A stretch of 64,000 nucleotides of DNA from Carnobacterium divergens (GTDB taxonomy: Bacteria > Bacillota > Bacilli > Lactobacillales > Carnobacteriaceae), in contig NZ_LT992558.1 of NCBI RefSeq assembly GCF_900258435.1, forward strand, positions 1,451,014-1,515,013. Reading direction: 5' to 3'. The number at the start of each line of letters is the position of its first letter. Position 1 is the stretch's first letter. A program made the translations under genes and the position numbers. The notes beneath the pieces are model-generated. The model worked only from the letters and a program-made list of their open reading frames with translations, did not search any database and was not told where the DNA came from. Positions 36,637 through 47,128 of the stretch are shown here, in pieces.

Positions 36637-39600
36637 ATGAGTTTAAATCAACAAGAATTGTTTCAAAAATTACTGGAACAAGTAGACCTACATCATGAAG
36701 CAGGCTACCGCCCTTATTTTGAAAATGCAAGTATAAAAAAAGTCACGGTGCATAAGCAATCCAAAGTTTGGCATTTCGATTTTTTATTTCAAGATATATT
36801 GCCATTTGAAGTTTACCAAAATTTGTCAGAGCGTTTGCAAATTTCATTTCGAAACATTGCCGATGTTACATTTTCAGTTGAAGCAGAACAGCCACAGCTA
36901 ACGATTGAAAAACTAGAACATTATTGGCCGGAAGCCGTAAAAAAAAGCGGAGTCTCTTCCCCATTAATTAATAACTTATTTTCGAAACAATTGCCTATCA
37001 TGAATGTAAAAAAAGTTCAGCTTTTTGTTGAAAATGAAGTTGTTAAAAGCCATCTGTTAAATGAATATTTGCCTCCAGTAGAAGCGGAGTATCAAAGACT
37101 TGGTTTTCCTCGCTTTAAAATCGAACCGATTATTGATGAAGTTGCGAATGCTGAAAAATTAGCTCAATTTCAAGCAAAAAAAGAAGAGGCTGATGCGCTA
37201 TTAGCAATCAGAGCTTCAGAAAATTTGCAAAAAGCAGAAGAAGAGAAAAAGCGCAATAAAGATCAAAAACTGGTGAATTTGCCAAAAGGACCAATTGTTT
37301 TAGGTCGACAAATCAATGCTAAAGAAGAAGTAAAACAAATGAGTGAAATCATTGAAGAAGAGCGTCGTGTCACAATTGAAGGATACGTTTTTGACAAAGA
37401 AATTCGTGTGCTGCGCTCTGAACGTCAGATTATGATTTTAAAAATTACCGATTATACCTCTTCTTTTTCAGTTAAAATGTTTTCCAATTCCCCTGAAGAC
37501 GAAGCGGCTTTTGCTGCACTACAAAAAGGAATGTGGGTTCGAGCTAGAGGGAGCGTTCAAGAAGATAGCTTTATGCGAGATTTAGTGATGAGTGCTCGTG
37601 ACGTAACCGAATGGAAACACGATGCTCGTAAGGATACAGCTGCTGAAGGAGACAAGCGAGTTGAATTACATCTTCACTCAAACATGAGTCAAATGGATGC
37701 AACGAACAATATTACTGATTTAGTTGCACAAGCTGCTAAATGGGGCCAACCTGCTATAGCGATTACGGATCATGGCGGAGCGCAATCTTTCCCAGATGCT
37801 TTTCACGCGGGACAAAAACATGGTGTGAAAATTTTATATGGAATAGAAGCGAATATCGTTGATGATGGGGTTCCAATTGCATATAATCCCGATCATATTG
37901 AATTATCCGATGCAACCTATGTCGTTTTTGATGTGGAGACAACTGGATTATCAGCAGTTTACGATACCATTATTGAATTGGCAGCCGTTAAAATGTATAA
38001 AGGCAATGTTGTAGAAACCTTTGAGCAATTTATTGATCCTGGTCACCCATTGTCTCAAACGACCATTAATTTGACTGGTATTACAGACGATATGGTGAAG
38101 GGCTCTAAATCAGAAGAAGAAGTGTTAAAACTCTTTAAAGAATTTTCTGAAAATCATATTTTAGTGGCTCATAATGCGAGTTTTGATATGGGCTTCTTAA
38201 ATACTAGTTACGGAAAATATGATATTCCAGAAGCTATAAATCCTGTAATTGATACATTAGAATTATCAAGATTTTTACATCCACAATTAAAAAGCCATCG
38301 TTTAAATACATTATCTAAAAAATATGGTGTTAATTTGGAGCAACATCATCGAGCAATTTATGATTCAGAATCAACGGGACAATTATGCTGGATTTTCCTC
38401 AAAGAAGCAAAAGAAGAACATAATATGCACTATCACGATGAATTAAATCTGCATATTGGTGAAGGGGATTCTTATAAACGAGCAAGACCTTTCCATGCAA
38501 CAATTCTCGCGACAACGCAAGCGGGGTTAAAGAACTTATTTAAATTGGTATCAATGTCAATGGTGGATTATTTTTACCGTGTGCCTAGAATTCCAAGATC
38601 AAAATTAAATGAGTTACGAGAAGGTTTAATTATCGGATCCGCTTGTAGTCAAGGCGAAGTTTTTGAAGCCATGATGCAAAAAGGCTATGACGAAGCTAAA
38701 AATAAAGCTAAATTTTATGATTATCTAGAAGTAATGCCAAAACCAGTGTACGCGCATTTACTAGCTCAAGAGTTAGTTAAAAGTGAATCCGACTTAGAAG
38801 AGATCGTCCGAAACATGGTGAAGATGGGAGAAGAGCTAGATAAACCGGTTGTTGCGACAGGAAATGTTCATTACTTGAATGAAGAAGATGCAATTTACCG
38901 TAAAATTTTGATTCATTCCCAAGGAGGAGCAAATCCTTTGAATCGTAGTATTTTACCAGAAGTTCATTTCCGAACAACGAATGAAATGCTGACAGAATTT
39001 AGTTTTTTAGGTAAGGAAACAGCCCATCGAATTGTTGTTGAGAATACTCAAAAAGTCGCCGATATGGTAGAAGAAATGACACCAGTTAAAACGGATTTAT
39101 ATACGCCTAAGATTGAAGGGTCAGAAGAAGAAATTCGAAAACTAAGTTATGATGAAGCGAAAAGACTATATGGTGATCCACTTCCTGAAATTGTTGAAAA
39201 ACGAATTGAAAAAGAATTGAATAGTATTATAGGAAATGGCTTCTCCGTTATTTATTTGATTTCTCAAAAATTGGTGCATAAAAGCCTGAATGACGGCTAT
39301 CTAGTTGGATCACGTGGTTCTGTTGGATCTAGTTTTGTTGCAACGATGACAGGAATTACCGAGGTTAACCCGATGCCTCCTCACTATCGTTGCCCAGACT
39401 GTCAATATTCTGAATTCTTTGATGATGGTTCAGTGGGCTCAGGTTTTGATTTGCCAGAAAAACCCTGTCCAAAATGTGGGGCGAGATTATTTAAAGACGG
39501 ACATGATATTCCATTTGAAACGTTCTTAGGATTCCATGGCGACAAAGTACCCGATATTGATTTAAACTTTTCTGGAGATTATCAACCTCAAGCACATAAC

Positions 39601-40980
39601 TATACCAAAGTTCTTTTTGGCGATGAATATGTTTTTCGAGCAGGAACAATTGGTACGGTAGCAGATCGTACGGCATATGGTTTTGTAAAAGGGTATGAAC
39701 GGGATATGAACTTGAATTTTCGAGCAGCAGAAATTGACCGTTTAGCCAAAGGATCTACAGGCGTCAAAAGAACAACTGGACAACATCCAGGAGGAATTAT
39801 TGTTATTCCAGATTATATGGATGTTTACGACTTTACGCCAATTCAATTTCCAGCGGATGCTCAAGATTCTGAATGGAAAACGACTCATTTTGATTTCCAT
39901 TCAATCCACGATAATGTATTAAAACTGGATATTTTAGGGCATGATGATCCAACGGTAATTAGAATGTTACAAGATTTATCTGGAATTGATCCAAAGACTA
40001 TCCCAACCGATGATCCAGAAGTAATGAAAATATTTGGTGGACCTGAGATACTAGGCGTGACCAGTGACCAAATTGAATCCAATACCGGAACACTTGGAAT
40101 TCCCGAATTTGGGACCAGATTTGTTCGAGGAATGTTGGAACAAACCAAACCAACAACGTTCACTGAATTATTACAAATTTCAGGACTATCTCATGGAACC
40201 GATGTATGGTTAGGAAATGCAGAAGAGTTGATTCGTACTCAAAACATCCCACTGTCGCAAGTAATTGGTTGTCGGGATGACATCATGGTTTATCTTATTC
40301 ACAATGGATTAGATGATGGATTGGCCTTTAAAATTATGGAAAGCGTTCGTAAAGGAAAAGGTATTCCTGATGACTGGCAAAAATCAATGCGTGATGAAAA
40401 AATACCTGAATGGTATATTGATTCTTGTTTGAAAATCAAGTACATGTTCCCTAAAGCCCATGCTGCGGCCTATGTTTTAATGGCACTGCGAGTAGCCTAC
40501 TACAAAGTCCATTTTCCAATTCTTTATTATGCAGCATACTTTTCTGTTCGAGCAGATGACTTCGACTTAGTGGCAATGAGCCAAGGAAAAGATGCAATCA
40601 AAGCAAAAATGAAAGAAATTATGGATAAAGGGTTAGATGCTTCAACAAAAGAAAAAAATCTATTAACGGTTTTAGAATTATGTAACGAGATGGTTGAACG
40701 AGGATTTGAATTCAAAATGATTGATTTGTATAAGTCAGATGCCAACGATTTTGTTATTGACGGAAACTCCTTAATAGCACCATTTAGAGCCGTTCCAAGT
40801 TTAGGAGCCAATGTGGCGAAACAAATTTGTATCGCAAGAGAAGAAAAGAAATTCCTTTCAAAAGAAGATTTAGCAACAAGAGGAAAGGTCTCAAAAACAT
40901 TGATTGAATATATGACTGAAAATAAAGTACTAAAAGACTTACCAGATGAAAATCAATTGTCCTTGTTTGACATGTTTTAA
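36637..40980 (+). CDS. polC: DNA polymerase III alpha subunit, PolC type
   Basis: The 1447-aa Gram-positive replicative polymerase has, in order: an N-terminal domain, an OB fold near 235-320, PHP domain [11 protein letters not shown] (about 345) and a 3'-5' exonuclease inserted in PHP (FDVETTGLS, about 430, to [10 protein letters not shown], about 570). The palm holds [17 protein letters not shown] (about 893) and [13 protein letters not shown] (about 970), and a zinc-type CPDC...CPKC pair lies between. DnaE-like fingers follow ([19 protein letters not shown], about 1270). It is complete and of normal length, monocistronic between terminators. Confidence 0.97.
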   Translation: MSLNQQELFQKLLEQVDLHHEAGYRPYFENASIKKVTVHKQSKVWHFDFLFQDILPFEVYQNLSERLQISFRNIADVTFSVEAEQPQLTIEKLEHYWPEAVKKSGVSSPLINNLFSKQLPIMNVKKVQLFVENEVVKSHLLNEYLPPVEAEYQRLGFPRFKIEPIIDEVANAEKLAQFQAKKEEADALLAIRASENLQKAEEEKKRNKDQKLVNLPKGPIVLGRQINAKEEVKQMSEIIEEERRVTIEGYVFDKEIRVLRSERQIMILKITDYTSSFSVKMFSNSPEDEAAFAALQKGMWVRARGSVQEDSFMRDLVMSARDVTEWKHDARKDTAAEGDKRVELHLHSNMSQMDATNNITDLVAQAAKWGQPAIAITDHGGAQSFPDAFHAGQKHGVKILYGIEANIVDDGVPIAYNPDHIELSDATYVVFDVETTGLSAVYDTIIELAAVKMYKGNVVETFEQFIDPGHPLSQTTINLTGITDDMVKGSKSEEEVLKLFKEFSENHILVAHNASFDMGFLNTSYGKYDIPEAINPVIDTLELSRFLHPQLKSHRLNTLSKKYGVNLEQHHRAIYDSESTGQLCWIFLKEAKEEHNMHYHDELNLHIGEGDSYKRARPFHATILATTQAGLKNLFKLVSMSMVDYFYRVPRIPRSKLNELREGLIIGSACSQGEVFEAMMQKGYDEAKNKAKFYDYLEVMPKPVYAHLLAQELVKSESDLEEIVRNMVKMGEELDKPVVATGNVHYLNEEDAIYRKILIHSQGGANPLNRSILPEVHFRTTNEMLTEFSFLGKETAHRIVVENTQKVADMVEEMTPVKTDLYTPKIEGSEEEIRKLSYDEAKRLYGDPLPEIVEKRIEKELNSIIGNGFSVIYLISQKLVHKSLNDGYLVGSRGSVGSSFVATMTGITEVNPMPPHYRCPDCQYSEFFDDGSVGSGFDLPEKPCPKCGARLFKDGHDIPFETFLGFHGDKVPDIDLNFSGDYQPQAHNYTKVLFGDEYVFRAGTIGTVADRTAYGFVKGYERDMNLNFRAAEIDRLAKGSTGVKRTTGQHPGGIIVIPDYMDVYDFTPIQFPADAQDSEWKTTHFDFHSIHDNVLKLDILGHDDPTVIRMLQDLSGIDPKTIPTDDPEVMKIFGGPEILGVTSDQIESNTGTLGIPEFGTRFVRGMLEQTKPTTFTELLQISGLSHGTDVWLGNAEELIRTQNIPLSQVIGCRDDIMVYLIHNGLDDGLAFKIMESVRKGKGIPDDWQKSMRDEKIPEWYIDSCLKIKYMFPKAHAAAYVLMALRVAYYKVHFPILYYAAYFSVRADDFDLVAMSQGKDAIKAKMKEIMDKGLDASTKEKNLLTVLELCNEMVERGFEFKMIDLYKSDANDFVIDGNSLIAPFRAVPSLGANVAKQICIAREEKKFLSKEDLATRGKVSKTLIEYMTENKVLKDLPDENQLSLFDMF

Positions 40981-41048
40981 AATAGCAGGCTAATTTTGAA
41001 AACGTGGGATGAAAAAGCCCTTTTTGTAAGATAGAACCAGTCCTATAG

Positions 41049-41077
41049 TTGCATTTAGCGTGAAATCGTGTTAATAT
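41049..41077 (+). promoter_or_regulatory. Promoter of the rimP-nusA-infB operon
   Basis: TTGCAT, 17 bp, TAATAT. It is followed about 27 bp later by a terminator-like hairpin. Confidence 0.55.
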
Positions 41078-41103
41078 AGTACTGTATTTAGATATTCTGT
41101 TGA

Positions 41104-41131
41104 GAGTGAGCGGCGACGCTCACTCTTTTTC
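41104..41131 (+). terminator. Leader attenuator-like terminator ahead of rimP-nusA
   Basis: A perfect 10-bp GC-containing stem (AGAGTGAGCG / CGCTCACTCT), a GCGA loop and TTTT. It lies between promoter and first gene, so readthrough is needed to express the operon. Confidence 0.75.
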
Positions 41132-41170
41132 GGCAGTCAGGTGAAAAGTGTCTAAAGGGAGGCGATGGAT

Positions 41171-41644
41171 TTGAGTAATGTGGTTGATACGGTTAAAAAT
41201 ATTGTTCAACCAATCGTTGACGAATTTCAGTTTGAATTAGTTGACGTAGAGTTTGTAAAAGAAGGTAAAAATTGGTTTTTAAGAACCTATATCGATAAGC
41301 CAGGTGGCATTGATATCGAAGAATGTGCATTAATCAGCGAAAAAATTAGCGAACGCATGGATCAAATCGATCCAGATCCGATCCCACAAGCGTACTTCTT
41401 AGAAGTATCAAGTCCAGGAGCGGAACGTCCACTTAAAAAAGAAGCAGATTATCAAAATGCAATTGGCTCTTATATCAATATTTCATTATACGAACCAGTT
41501 GAAGGTCAAAAAGTATACGAAGGCACGTTAAAAGAATTAACAGAAGAAACCTTAACCTTAACGATTCGTATCAAAACAAGAGAAAAAGAGATAGAATTTA
41601 ATCGTAAAAAAATTGCAAAGGCTCGATTAGCAATTAAGTTCTAA
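41171..41644 (+). CDS. rimP: Ribosome maturation factor RimP
   Basis: The 157-aa protein assists 30S assembly. It has the conserved FELVDVEFVKEGKNWFLRTYIDKPGGIDIEECALIS (about 20-56), the LEVSSPGAERPLKKEADY region and a C-terminal Sm-like domain. The SD AAAGGGAGG (41154-41162) is 8 nt from TTG 41171 but only 2 nt from the ATG at 41165, so TTG is the better start. It begins the rimP-nusA-ylxR-ylxQ-infB-rbfA operon. Confidence 0.92.
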   Translation: MSNVVDTVKNIVQPIVDEFQFELVDVEFVKEGKNWFLRTYIDKPGGIDIEECALISEKISERMDQIDPDPIPQAYFLEVSSPGAERPLKKEADYQNAIGSYINISLYEPVEGQKVYEGTLKELTEETLTLTIRIKTREKEIEFNRKKIAKARLAIKF

Positions 41645-41683
41645 ACTTATTGATAATGAGAGAAGATAGGAGAGAAATCACAA

Positions 41684-42961
41684 ATGAGCAAAGAAATGTT
41701 AAATGCTCTTGATGCTTTAGAGACCGAAAAAGGAATTGCTAAAGAAATTGTCATTGACGCACTAGAAGCTGCTTTAGTTTCTGCATATAAACGTAATTAT
41801 GGTCAAGCCCAAAACGTGGAAGTTGAATTTGATATGAAAAAAGGAAACATTCACGTATACGCTGTAAAAGAAGTCGTTGATGTCGTTTTTGACTCACGCT
41901 TAGAAGTGAGTATTCAAGACGCAATGGAAGTAAATGCAGCTTATGAAGTTGGCGATCATATTCGTTTTGAAGTAACCCCTAAAGACTTCGGTCGTATTGC
42001 AGCTCAAACTGCGAAGCAAGTAATTATGCAACGCGTTCGAGAAGCGGAAAGAAGCATTATCTATAATGAATTTGTAGCTTATGAAAATGACATTATGCAA
42101 GGAATCGTAGAACGTCAAGATAACCGTTACATTTACGTGAATCTTGGCAAAATCGAAGCGGTTCTTTCAAAACAAGAGCAAATCCCGAATGAAGTATACA
42201 AACCACACGATCGTATTAAAGTTTATGTGACGAAGGTAGAAAACACTTCAAAAGGACCTCAAATTTTTGTAAGTCGTAGCCACCCTGATTTATTAAAACG
42301 CTTATTTGAACAAGAAGTACCTGAAATTTACGATGGAACCGTTGAGATTGTATCTATTGCAAGAGAAGCAGGCGACCGTGCAAAAGTTGCCGTGATGTCT
42401 CGTGAAGAAAATATTGATCCAGTAGGTACCTGTGTAGGACCTAAAGGACAACGTGTCCAAGCTATCGTAAATGAATTAAAAGGCGAAAATATGGATATCG
42501 TTGAGTACAATGAAGATCCAGCAGTTTATATCGCAAATGCGTTAAACCCAGCACAAGTCGTTAGTGTAACTTTCAATGAAGCAGCAGGTAGTTGCGTTGT
42601 TGTAGTTCCTGACTATCAATTGTCATTAGCTATTGGTAAACGTGGGCAAAATGCTCGTTTAGCCGCTAAATTAACTGGCTTTAAAATTGATATCAAATCA
42701 GAATCTGATATGAAAGCCTTAGAACTTGCAAAAGAAGAAGCTGAATTAGAAGAAGCCGCAGATTATGCAGAAGCAGTTGAAGCAGTTGACCAAGATATGG
42801 AAGCTGTGGATGTTGAAGAAGTGATTGAAAATATCGAAGATTTAGATGGAATCGAAGAAGTCTCTGAATTAGATTCAGAAGTGGAAGAAAATATTTTAAA
42901 TCCTGAAGATGCTGAAAGCATGATTGAATTAGGTGAAGAGCGAGCTGGACACGAAGAATAA
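41684..42961 (+). CDS. nusA: Transcription termination/antitermination factor NusA
   Basis: The 425-aa RNA polymerase-binding factor has an N-terminal domain (about 1-130), S1 domain (DIMQGIVERQDNRYIYVNLGKIEAVL, about 133-200), and KH1 (EIVSIAREAGDRAKVAV... VGTCVGPKGQRVQAI, about 220-270) and KH2 (LAIGKRGQNARLAAKLTGFKIDI, about 320-345). A long Asp/Glu-rich tail of about 75 residues (about 350-425) follows, extending beyond the KH core. It stimulates pausing and intrinsic termination, and may act on the leader terminator of its own operon. Confidence 0.96.
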   Translation: MSKEMLNALDALETEKGIAKEIVIDALEAALVSAYKRNYGQAQNVEVEFDMKKGNIHVYAVKEVVDVVFDSRLEVSIQDAMEVNAAYEVGDHIRFEVTPKDFGRIAAQTAKQVIMQRVREAERSIIYNEFVAYENDIMQGIVERQDNRYIYVNLGKIEAVLSKQEQIPNEVYKPHDRIKVYVTKVENTSKGPQIFVSRSHPDLLKRLFEQEVPEIYDGTVEIVSIAREAGDRAKVAVMSREENIDPVGTCVGPKGQRVQAIVNELKGENMDIVEYNEDPAVYIANALNPAQVVSVTFNEAAGSCVVVVPDYQLSLAIGKRGQNARLAAKLTGFKIDIKSESDMKALELAKEEAELEEAADYAEAVEAVDQDMEAVDVEEVIENIEDLDGIEEVSELDSEVEENILNPEDAESMIELGEERAGHEE

Positions 42962-42975
42962 AAAGAGGTGATTAG

Positions 42976-43260
42976 ATGCAAAAGCGAAAAATTCCAATGC
43001 GCAAATGTGTTGTAACAAACGAAATGAAACCTAAGAAAGAAATGATTCGGATTGTTAGAAACAAAGAAGGACTAGTTTCCATTGATCCAACTGGAAAACT
43101 ACCTGGCCGTGGTGCTTATGTTTCTATTGAACCAACAGTTGTTCAAAAGGCTTGGGATAAGCGAGTGCTAGATCGACAAATAAATGCAACGATTACGGAG
43201 GAGTTCTATCAAGAACTACTTGATTATGTTACTCACCAGAAAGCACGGATGAGCCTATGA
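42976..43260 (+). CDS. ylxR: YlxR family RNA-binding protein (RnpM)
   Basis: The 94-aa basic protein has the YlxR core: PMRKCVVTNEMKPKKEMIRIVR and the LPGRGAYVS loop. In B. subtilis this family (RnpM) binds RNase P RNA and modulates its activity. The gene is in its canonical place between nusA and ylxQ and overlaps ylxQ by 4 bp. Confidence 0.93.
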   Translation: MQKRKIPMRKCVVTNEMKPKKEMIRIVRNKEGLVSIDPTGKLPGRGAYVSIEPTVVQKAWDKRVLDRQINATITEEFYQELLDYVTHQKARMSL

Positions 43261-43565
43261 TAACAAACGATCAAAAAATCTTAAATCTTTTAGGAATGGC
43301 TCAACGAGCTGGAAAACTTGTTACCGGAGAAGATTTAAGTTTGAAAGAGATTCGAAACGAACAAGCGAAATTAGTAATTGTGGCAACTGACGCCAGTGAA
43401 AATACAATCAAAAAAATATCAGACAAATGTCAATACTATGAAATTCCAGTTGCAGTGCGTTTCACGAAAGCTGAAATTAGCCATGCAATTGGTAAAGAAC
43501 GGACAATTTCAACCATTATGGATAATGGTTTTGCCAAAAAATTTCGTGAATTACTATCAATTTAA
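43257..43565 (+). CDS. ylxQ: YlxQ, L7Ae-type ribosomal-like protein
   Basis: The 102-aa L7Ae/L30e-fold protein has the LLGMAQRAGKLVTGEDLSLKEIRNEQAKLVIVATDASENT segment, typical of K-turn RNA-binding proteins. The start overlaps the ylxR stop (ATGATAA), indicating coupling. The precise RNA target is unknown. It sits in the nusA-infB operon as in most Firmicutes. Confidence 0.92.
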   Translation: MITNDQKILNLLGMAQRAGKLVTGEDLSLKEIRNEQAKLVIVATDASENTIKKISDKCQYYEIPVAVRFTKAEISHAIGKERTISTIMDNGFAKKFRELLSI

Positions 43566-43580
43566 TTGGAGGGTGATTAC

Positions 43581-45995
43581 ATGGGGAAAAAACGTGTCTA
43601 CGAATACGCCAAGGAACACGACGTGTCAAGTAAACGTGTGATTGAAAAAGCAAAAGAACTAGGCTTTGACTACAACAGCCATATGTCTTCTATGGAAGAC
43701 AGTCAAGTTCAAAAATTAAACCAAAGTTTTGCTTCTAAAAAAGAGCATGTAGCTCCTAAAAGCAGTCAAAATGAAGTTAAACAAAAAACAAATCGTTCAC
43801 CTAAAAGTGACGTAGGAGGTACTACTACGAACTCAAAAGACAATAAACAGCAACGTCCAGCAACAACAAGTGGACCGAAGACTGGAAATCAGACAACACA
43901 AGCAAAATCAACGAATCGCCCTGCGACTCAAAGCAAACCAAGTCAATCAACATCAGCTCGTCCAGCTCAAAGTGGCACAGCAAACCGTTCACAAAGCAAC
44001 AGCGGAAGTGCTAACGCTCGTCCACAAACGACTGGCACAGGAACTACACGTCCGCAATCAAACGGACCTGCAGCAAGTAACAATCGCGGTGGTCAAAGTA
44101 GCAACAATCGTGGTGGTCAAGGTGGAAACCGTGGCGGCTATAATAGCTACAACAACCGCAATAATTTCAGAAAACGTAAAGGGAAACGTGGCGAAACTAA
44201 ACCAGTAGCACCGCCAGTACCTCGTAAATTTAAAGAATTACCAGAAGTTCTTGTTTATTCAGATGGAATGACAGTGGCAGAATTATCTAAAAAAATCTAC
44301 CGTGAACCAGCTGAAATTATTAAAAAATTATTCTTGTTAGGCGTAATGGCAACATTAAACCAAGCTTTAAGCAAAGACGCAATCGAATTACTAGCTGCTG
44401 ATTACGGAATTGAAGCAGAAGAAAAAATTGAATTGGATGTTTCTGATCTAGATGTTTACTTTGAACAAGAAGTAAACGAAGAAGCGCTAGTAACGCGTCC
44501 ACCAGTAGTTACAATTATGGGGCACGTTGACCATGGTAAAACAACTTTATTAGATTCATTAAGAAATTCAAAAGTAAGTTTAGGTGAAGCAGGCGGAATC
44601 ACGCAGCATATCGGAGCTTATCAAATTGATTTTGATGGCAAACCAATTACGTTCTTAGATACACCAGGACATGCGGCATTTACTACAATGCGTGCTCGTG
44701 GAGCAGGTATTACAGATATTACCGTACTAGTAGTAGCTGCAGATGATGGCGTTATGCCACAAACAATTGAAGCGATTAACCATGCTAAAGCGGCTGAAGT
44801 TCCAATTATTGTTGCAGTAAACAAAATTGATAAACCAGCAGCAAACGCTGAAAAAGTGATGCAAGAATTAACTGAATATGGTTTAATTCCTGAAGCATGG
44901 GGTGGCGATACGATTTTCGTTGAAATTTCAGCTAAATTCGGTCAAAATATCAATGAATTGTTAGAAATGATTCTGTTAGTAGCAGAAGTCCAAGAATTAA
45001 AAGCTGATCCAACTCGTTTAGCACTTGGAACAGTGATTGAAGCTCGTCTAGATAAGAGCAAAGGTCCAGTTGCAACCTTATTAGTTCAAGAAGGAACGCT
45101 ACATGTTGGAGATCCAATCGTAGTTGGGAGCACGTTTGGCCGTGTCCGTGTAATGGCAAATGAAATTGGTCGTCGTGTTAAAACGGCAGGACCAGCAGCA
45201 CCTGTGGAAATCACTGGATTAAATAACGCACCTCAAGCAGGGGATCGTTTTGTTGTCTTTGAAGACGAGAAGACCGCTCGTGCAGCAGGTGAAGAACGTG
45301 CAAAACGTGCGATGGTTGAACAACGCTCATCAACGAACCGTGTAACCCTTGATAATTTATTCTCAAGCTTACAAGAAGGCGAATTGAAAGACGTTAATGT
45401 TATCATCAAAGCAGATGTACAAGGTTCAGTTGAAGCGTTAGCAGCAAGTTTACAAAAAATTGAAGTTGAAGGTGTCCGTGTTAAAATTATCCATACAGCG
45501 GTTGGAGCTATCAATGAGAGTGATATCACATTGGCTGCAGCAAGTAACGCGATTGTCATTGGATTTAACGTTCGTCCGACAACTCAAGCAAAACAACAAG
45601 CAGAGCAAGAAGAAGTAGATATTCGATTACACCGTATTATTTACAACGCAATTGATGAAATTGAAACAGCAATGAAAGGGATGTTAGATCCTGAATACGA
45701 AGAAGAAATCACTGGACAAGCAGTTGTTCGTGAAACCTTCAAAGTATCAAAAGTTGGTGTTATTGCTGGGGGTTATGTAACGGATGGTTTCATTACTCGT
45801 AACAGCAGTGTTCGTTTAATTCGTGATAGCATTGTTATTTTTGAAGGCGAATTGGCAAGTTTGAAACGCTTTAAAGATGATGCAAAAGAAGTTAAATTAG
45901 GATATGAATGTGGCTTTATGATTAAAGATTTCAATGATTTAAGAGTAGACGATGTAGTGGAAGCTTATCGTATGGTGGAAATCAAACGTAAATAA
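43581..45995 (+). CDS. infB: Translation initiation factor IF-2
   Basis: The 804-aa GTPase delivers initiator tRNA. It has an N-terminal IF2-N motif ([27 protein letters not shown]) and a low-complexity region rich in Gln/Thr/Ser/Asn/Gly (about 55-215). A second IF2-N domain (about 235) precedes the G domain: [10 protein letters not shown] (about 315), DTPGHAAF and NKID. Domains II-IV follow and end in [11 protein letters not shown] 43581 follows TTGGAGGG; the in-frame TTG at 43566 is part of that SD. A 112-codon shadow frame inside the repeat region is not a gene. Confidence 0.96.
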   Translation: MGKKRVYEYAKEHDVSSKRVIEKAKELGFDYNSHMSSMEDSQVQKLNQSFASKKEHVAPKSSQNEVKQKTNRSPKSDVGGTTTNSKDNKQQRPATTSGPKTGNQTTQAKSTNRPATQSKPSQSTSARPAQSGTANRSQSNSGSANARPQTTGTGTTRPQSNGPAASNNRGGQSSNNRGGQGGNRGGYNSYNNRNNFRKRKGKRGETKPVAPPVPRKFKELPEVLVYSDGMTVAELSKKIYREPAEIIKKLFLLGVMATLNQALSKDAIELLAADYGIEAEEKIELDVSDLDVYFEQEVNEEALVTRPPVVTIMGHVDHGKTTLLDSLRNSKVSLGEAGGITQHIGAYQIDFDGKPITFLDTPGHAAFTTMRARGAGITDITVLVVAADDGVMPQTIEAINHAKAAEVPIIVAVNKIDKPAANAEKVMQELTEYGLIPEAWGGDTIFVEISAKFGQNINELLEMILLVAEVQELKADPTRLALGTVIEARLDKSKGPVATLLVQEGTLHVGDPIVVGSTFGRVRVMANEIGRRVKTAGPAAPVEITGLNNAPQAGDRFVVFEDEKTARAAGEERAKRAMVEQRSSTNRVTLDNLFSSLQEGELKDVNVIIKADVQGSVEALAASLQKIEVEGVRVKIIHTAVGAINESDITLAAASNAIVIGFNVRPTTQAKQQAEQEEVDIRLHRIIYNAIDEIETAMKGMLDPEYEEEITGQAVVRETFKVSKVGVIAGGYVTDGFITRNSSVRLIRDSIVIFEGELASLKRFKDDAKEVKLGYECGFMIKDFNDLRVDDVVEAYRMVEIKRK

Positions 45996-46030
45996 TCAAA
46001 TAGCTTCATTCAGCAGAAAGAAGGGCTATT

Positions 46031-46378
46031 ATGGCAAATTTTAGAGTTGGTCGTGTTACCCAAGAAGTACAACGTGAGGTAAATGATATCTTAAAGAAAA
46101 AAGTGAGAGACCCTCGCGTTCAAGATGTTACCATTACGGATGTACGTGTAACTGGGGATTTACAACAAGCAACCATTTATTACAGCATTTTATCTGATAA
46201 AGCAAGTGATCTTGAAAAAGCACAATTAGGGCTTGAAAAAGCTTCTGGCTTAATCAGAAAAGAATTAGGGCATCGTTTAACATTGTACAAAACACCAGAA
46301 ATCATGTTTGAACGTGATGAATCAGTGGCATATGGCAATCGCATCGATGAACTATTGCGTAATTTAAATAAAGACTAA
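46031..46378 (+). CDS. rbfA: Ribosome-binding factor A
   Basis: The 115-aa KH-fold protein for 30S maturation and cold adaptation has [26 protein letters not shown] at the N-terminus, [20 protein letters not shown] centrally and a [10 protein letters not shown] end. It is last in the infB operon and ends at a very strong terminator. Confidence 0.95.
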   Translation: MANFRVGRVTQEVQREVNDILKKKVRDPRVQDVTITDVRVTGDLQQATIYYSILSDKASDLEKAQLGLEKASGLIRKELGHRLTLYKTPEIMFERDESVAYGNRIDELLRNLNKD

Positions 46379-46418
46379 AAAAAAACTAAGATTAGTTTAG
46401 GCTAATCTTAGTTTTTTT
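46379..46418 (+). terminator. Terminator of the rimP-rbfA operon
   Basis: CTAAGATTAG / CTAATCTTAG stem extended by seven A-T pairs, 6-nt loop, then seven T residues. The 5' A tract makes it potentially bidirectional. Confidence 0.95.
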
Positions 46419-46434
46419 ACTGTTTAATATTTGT

Positions 46435-46440
46435 TATAAT
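46435..46440 (+). promoter_or_regulatory. Extended -10 promoter of the gene at 46475
   Basis: TGTTATAAT, a consensus TATAAT with the TGn extension, about 35 bp before the start. Confidence 0.7.
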
Positions 46441-46474
46441 AGCTATACACTAACAATCAAAAGGAGCAAAAATA

Positions 46475-47071
46475 ATGAATGTAGTTTCATATTTAGGTAC
46501 AAATACGCCTTTAACTCTTTCAAATACTGGAAATCAAGAAGTGGTTGCCATGATTGCCAGAGATACACTAGAAGCAGGGGTTACCGATGAAATGGTTTTA
46601 GATTATTTAAAAGAAGAAACGCAAAATCCAGAACTAACAATGAAGCAAATTTTATTCTATGACACAGAAGCCGAAATTATGGGAGGCTTTGAAATTTTGA
46701 GAGAAGTGGAAGATCAAGATCTTTTGAAGCATTTTTCAACGTCATATGTATACGAAACAACGGATTTTCCAGTTTGGGAACCTATCGAAGACGATCCTGA
46801 TTTAGAAAGTTATCCGCAAGAACAGATTGTACAATATAAACAAATGATGGATGAAGCAAGGGCAGTGAATAAGGCACAACAAGTGGGCTTTTTGAAAATT
46901 CTTACTAAGTGTTTCACTGAAACAGATAAAGTTGAATTCTATACATGTGATTCAACCAAAACTAAAGAACGAGAAAAAAATCGCCGTTTAGAAAAATGGG
47001 CGACGATTCAACAAAATAAACGCTTATTGGATAGCCAAGAACAAGAGTTTTTATTGATTGAAAAAGAATAA
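46475..47071 (+). CDS. Hypothetical cytoplasmic protein
   Basis: The 198-aa acidic protein has no signal peptide or membrane helix. Notable parts are DEMVLDYLKEETQNPELTMKQILFY (about 38-62), VWEPIEDDPDLESYPQEQI (about 97-115) and a Cys-containing C-terminal region with a charged helix (TKTKEREKNRRLEKWATIQQ). I do not recognise the family. It has its own promoter, SD AAAGGAGC and a terminator, so it is a real single gene inserted between rbfA and truB. Confidence 0.75.
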   Translation: MNVVSYLGTNTPLTLSNTGNQEVVAMIARDTLEAGVTDEMVLDYLKEETQNPELTMKQILFYDTEAEIMGGFEILREVEDQDLLKHFSTSYVYETTDFPVWEPIEDDPDLESYPQEQIVQYKQMMDEARAVNKAQQVGFLKILTKCFTETDKVEFYTCDSTKTKEREKNRRLEKWATIQQNKRLLDSQEQEFLLIEKE

Positions 47072-47076
47072 TAAAT

Positions 47077-47114
47077 AAGGTCAAGTTAAGGAGATTTCCC
47101 TAACTTGACCTTTT
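47077..47114. terminator. Bidirectional terminator between convergent genes
   Basis: AAGGTCAAGTTA / TAACTTGACCTT perfect stem with an additional GG-CC pair, followed by TT on the plus side. Confidence 0.8.
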
Positions 47115-47128
47115 AATTATCGATTAAA

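Noticed and set aside
42763-42981. Antisense ORF over the nusA tail
   Set aside because: Ser-rich translation is the expected reverse of GAA/GAT-rich acidic codons.
43870-44208. 112-codon ORF in another frame of infB
   Set aside because: It arises from the low-complexity repeat region of IF-2 and lacks an SD or recognisable domain.
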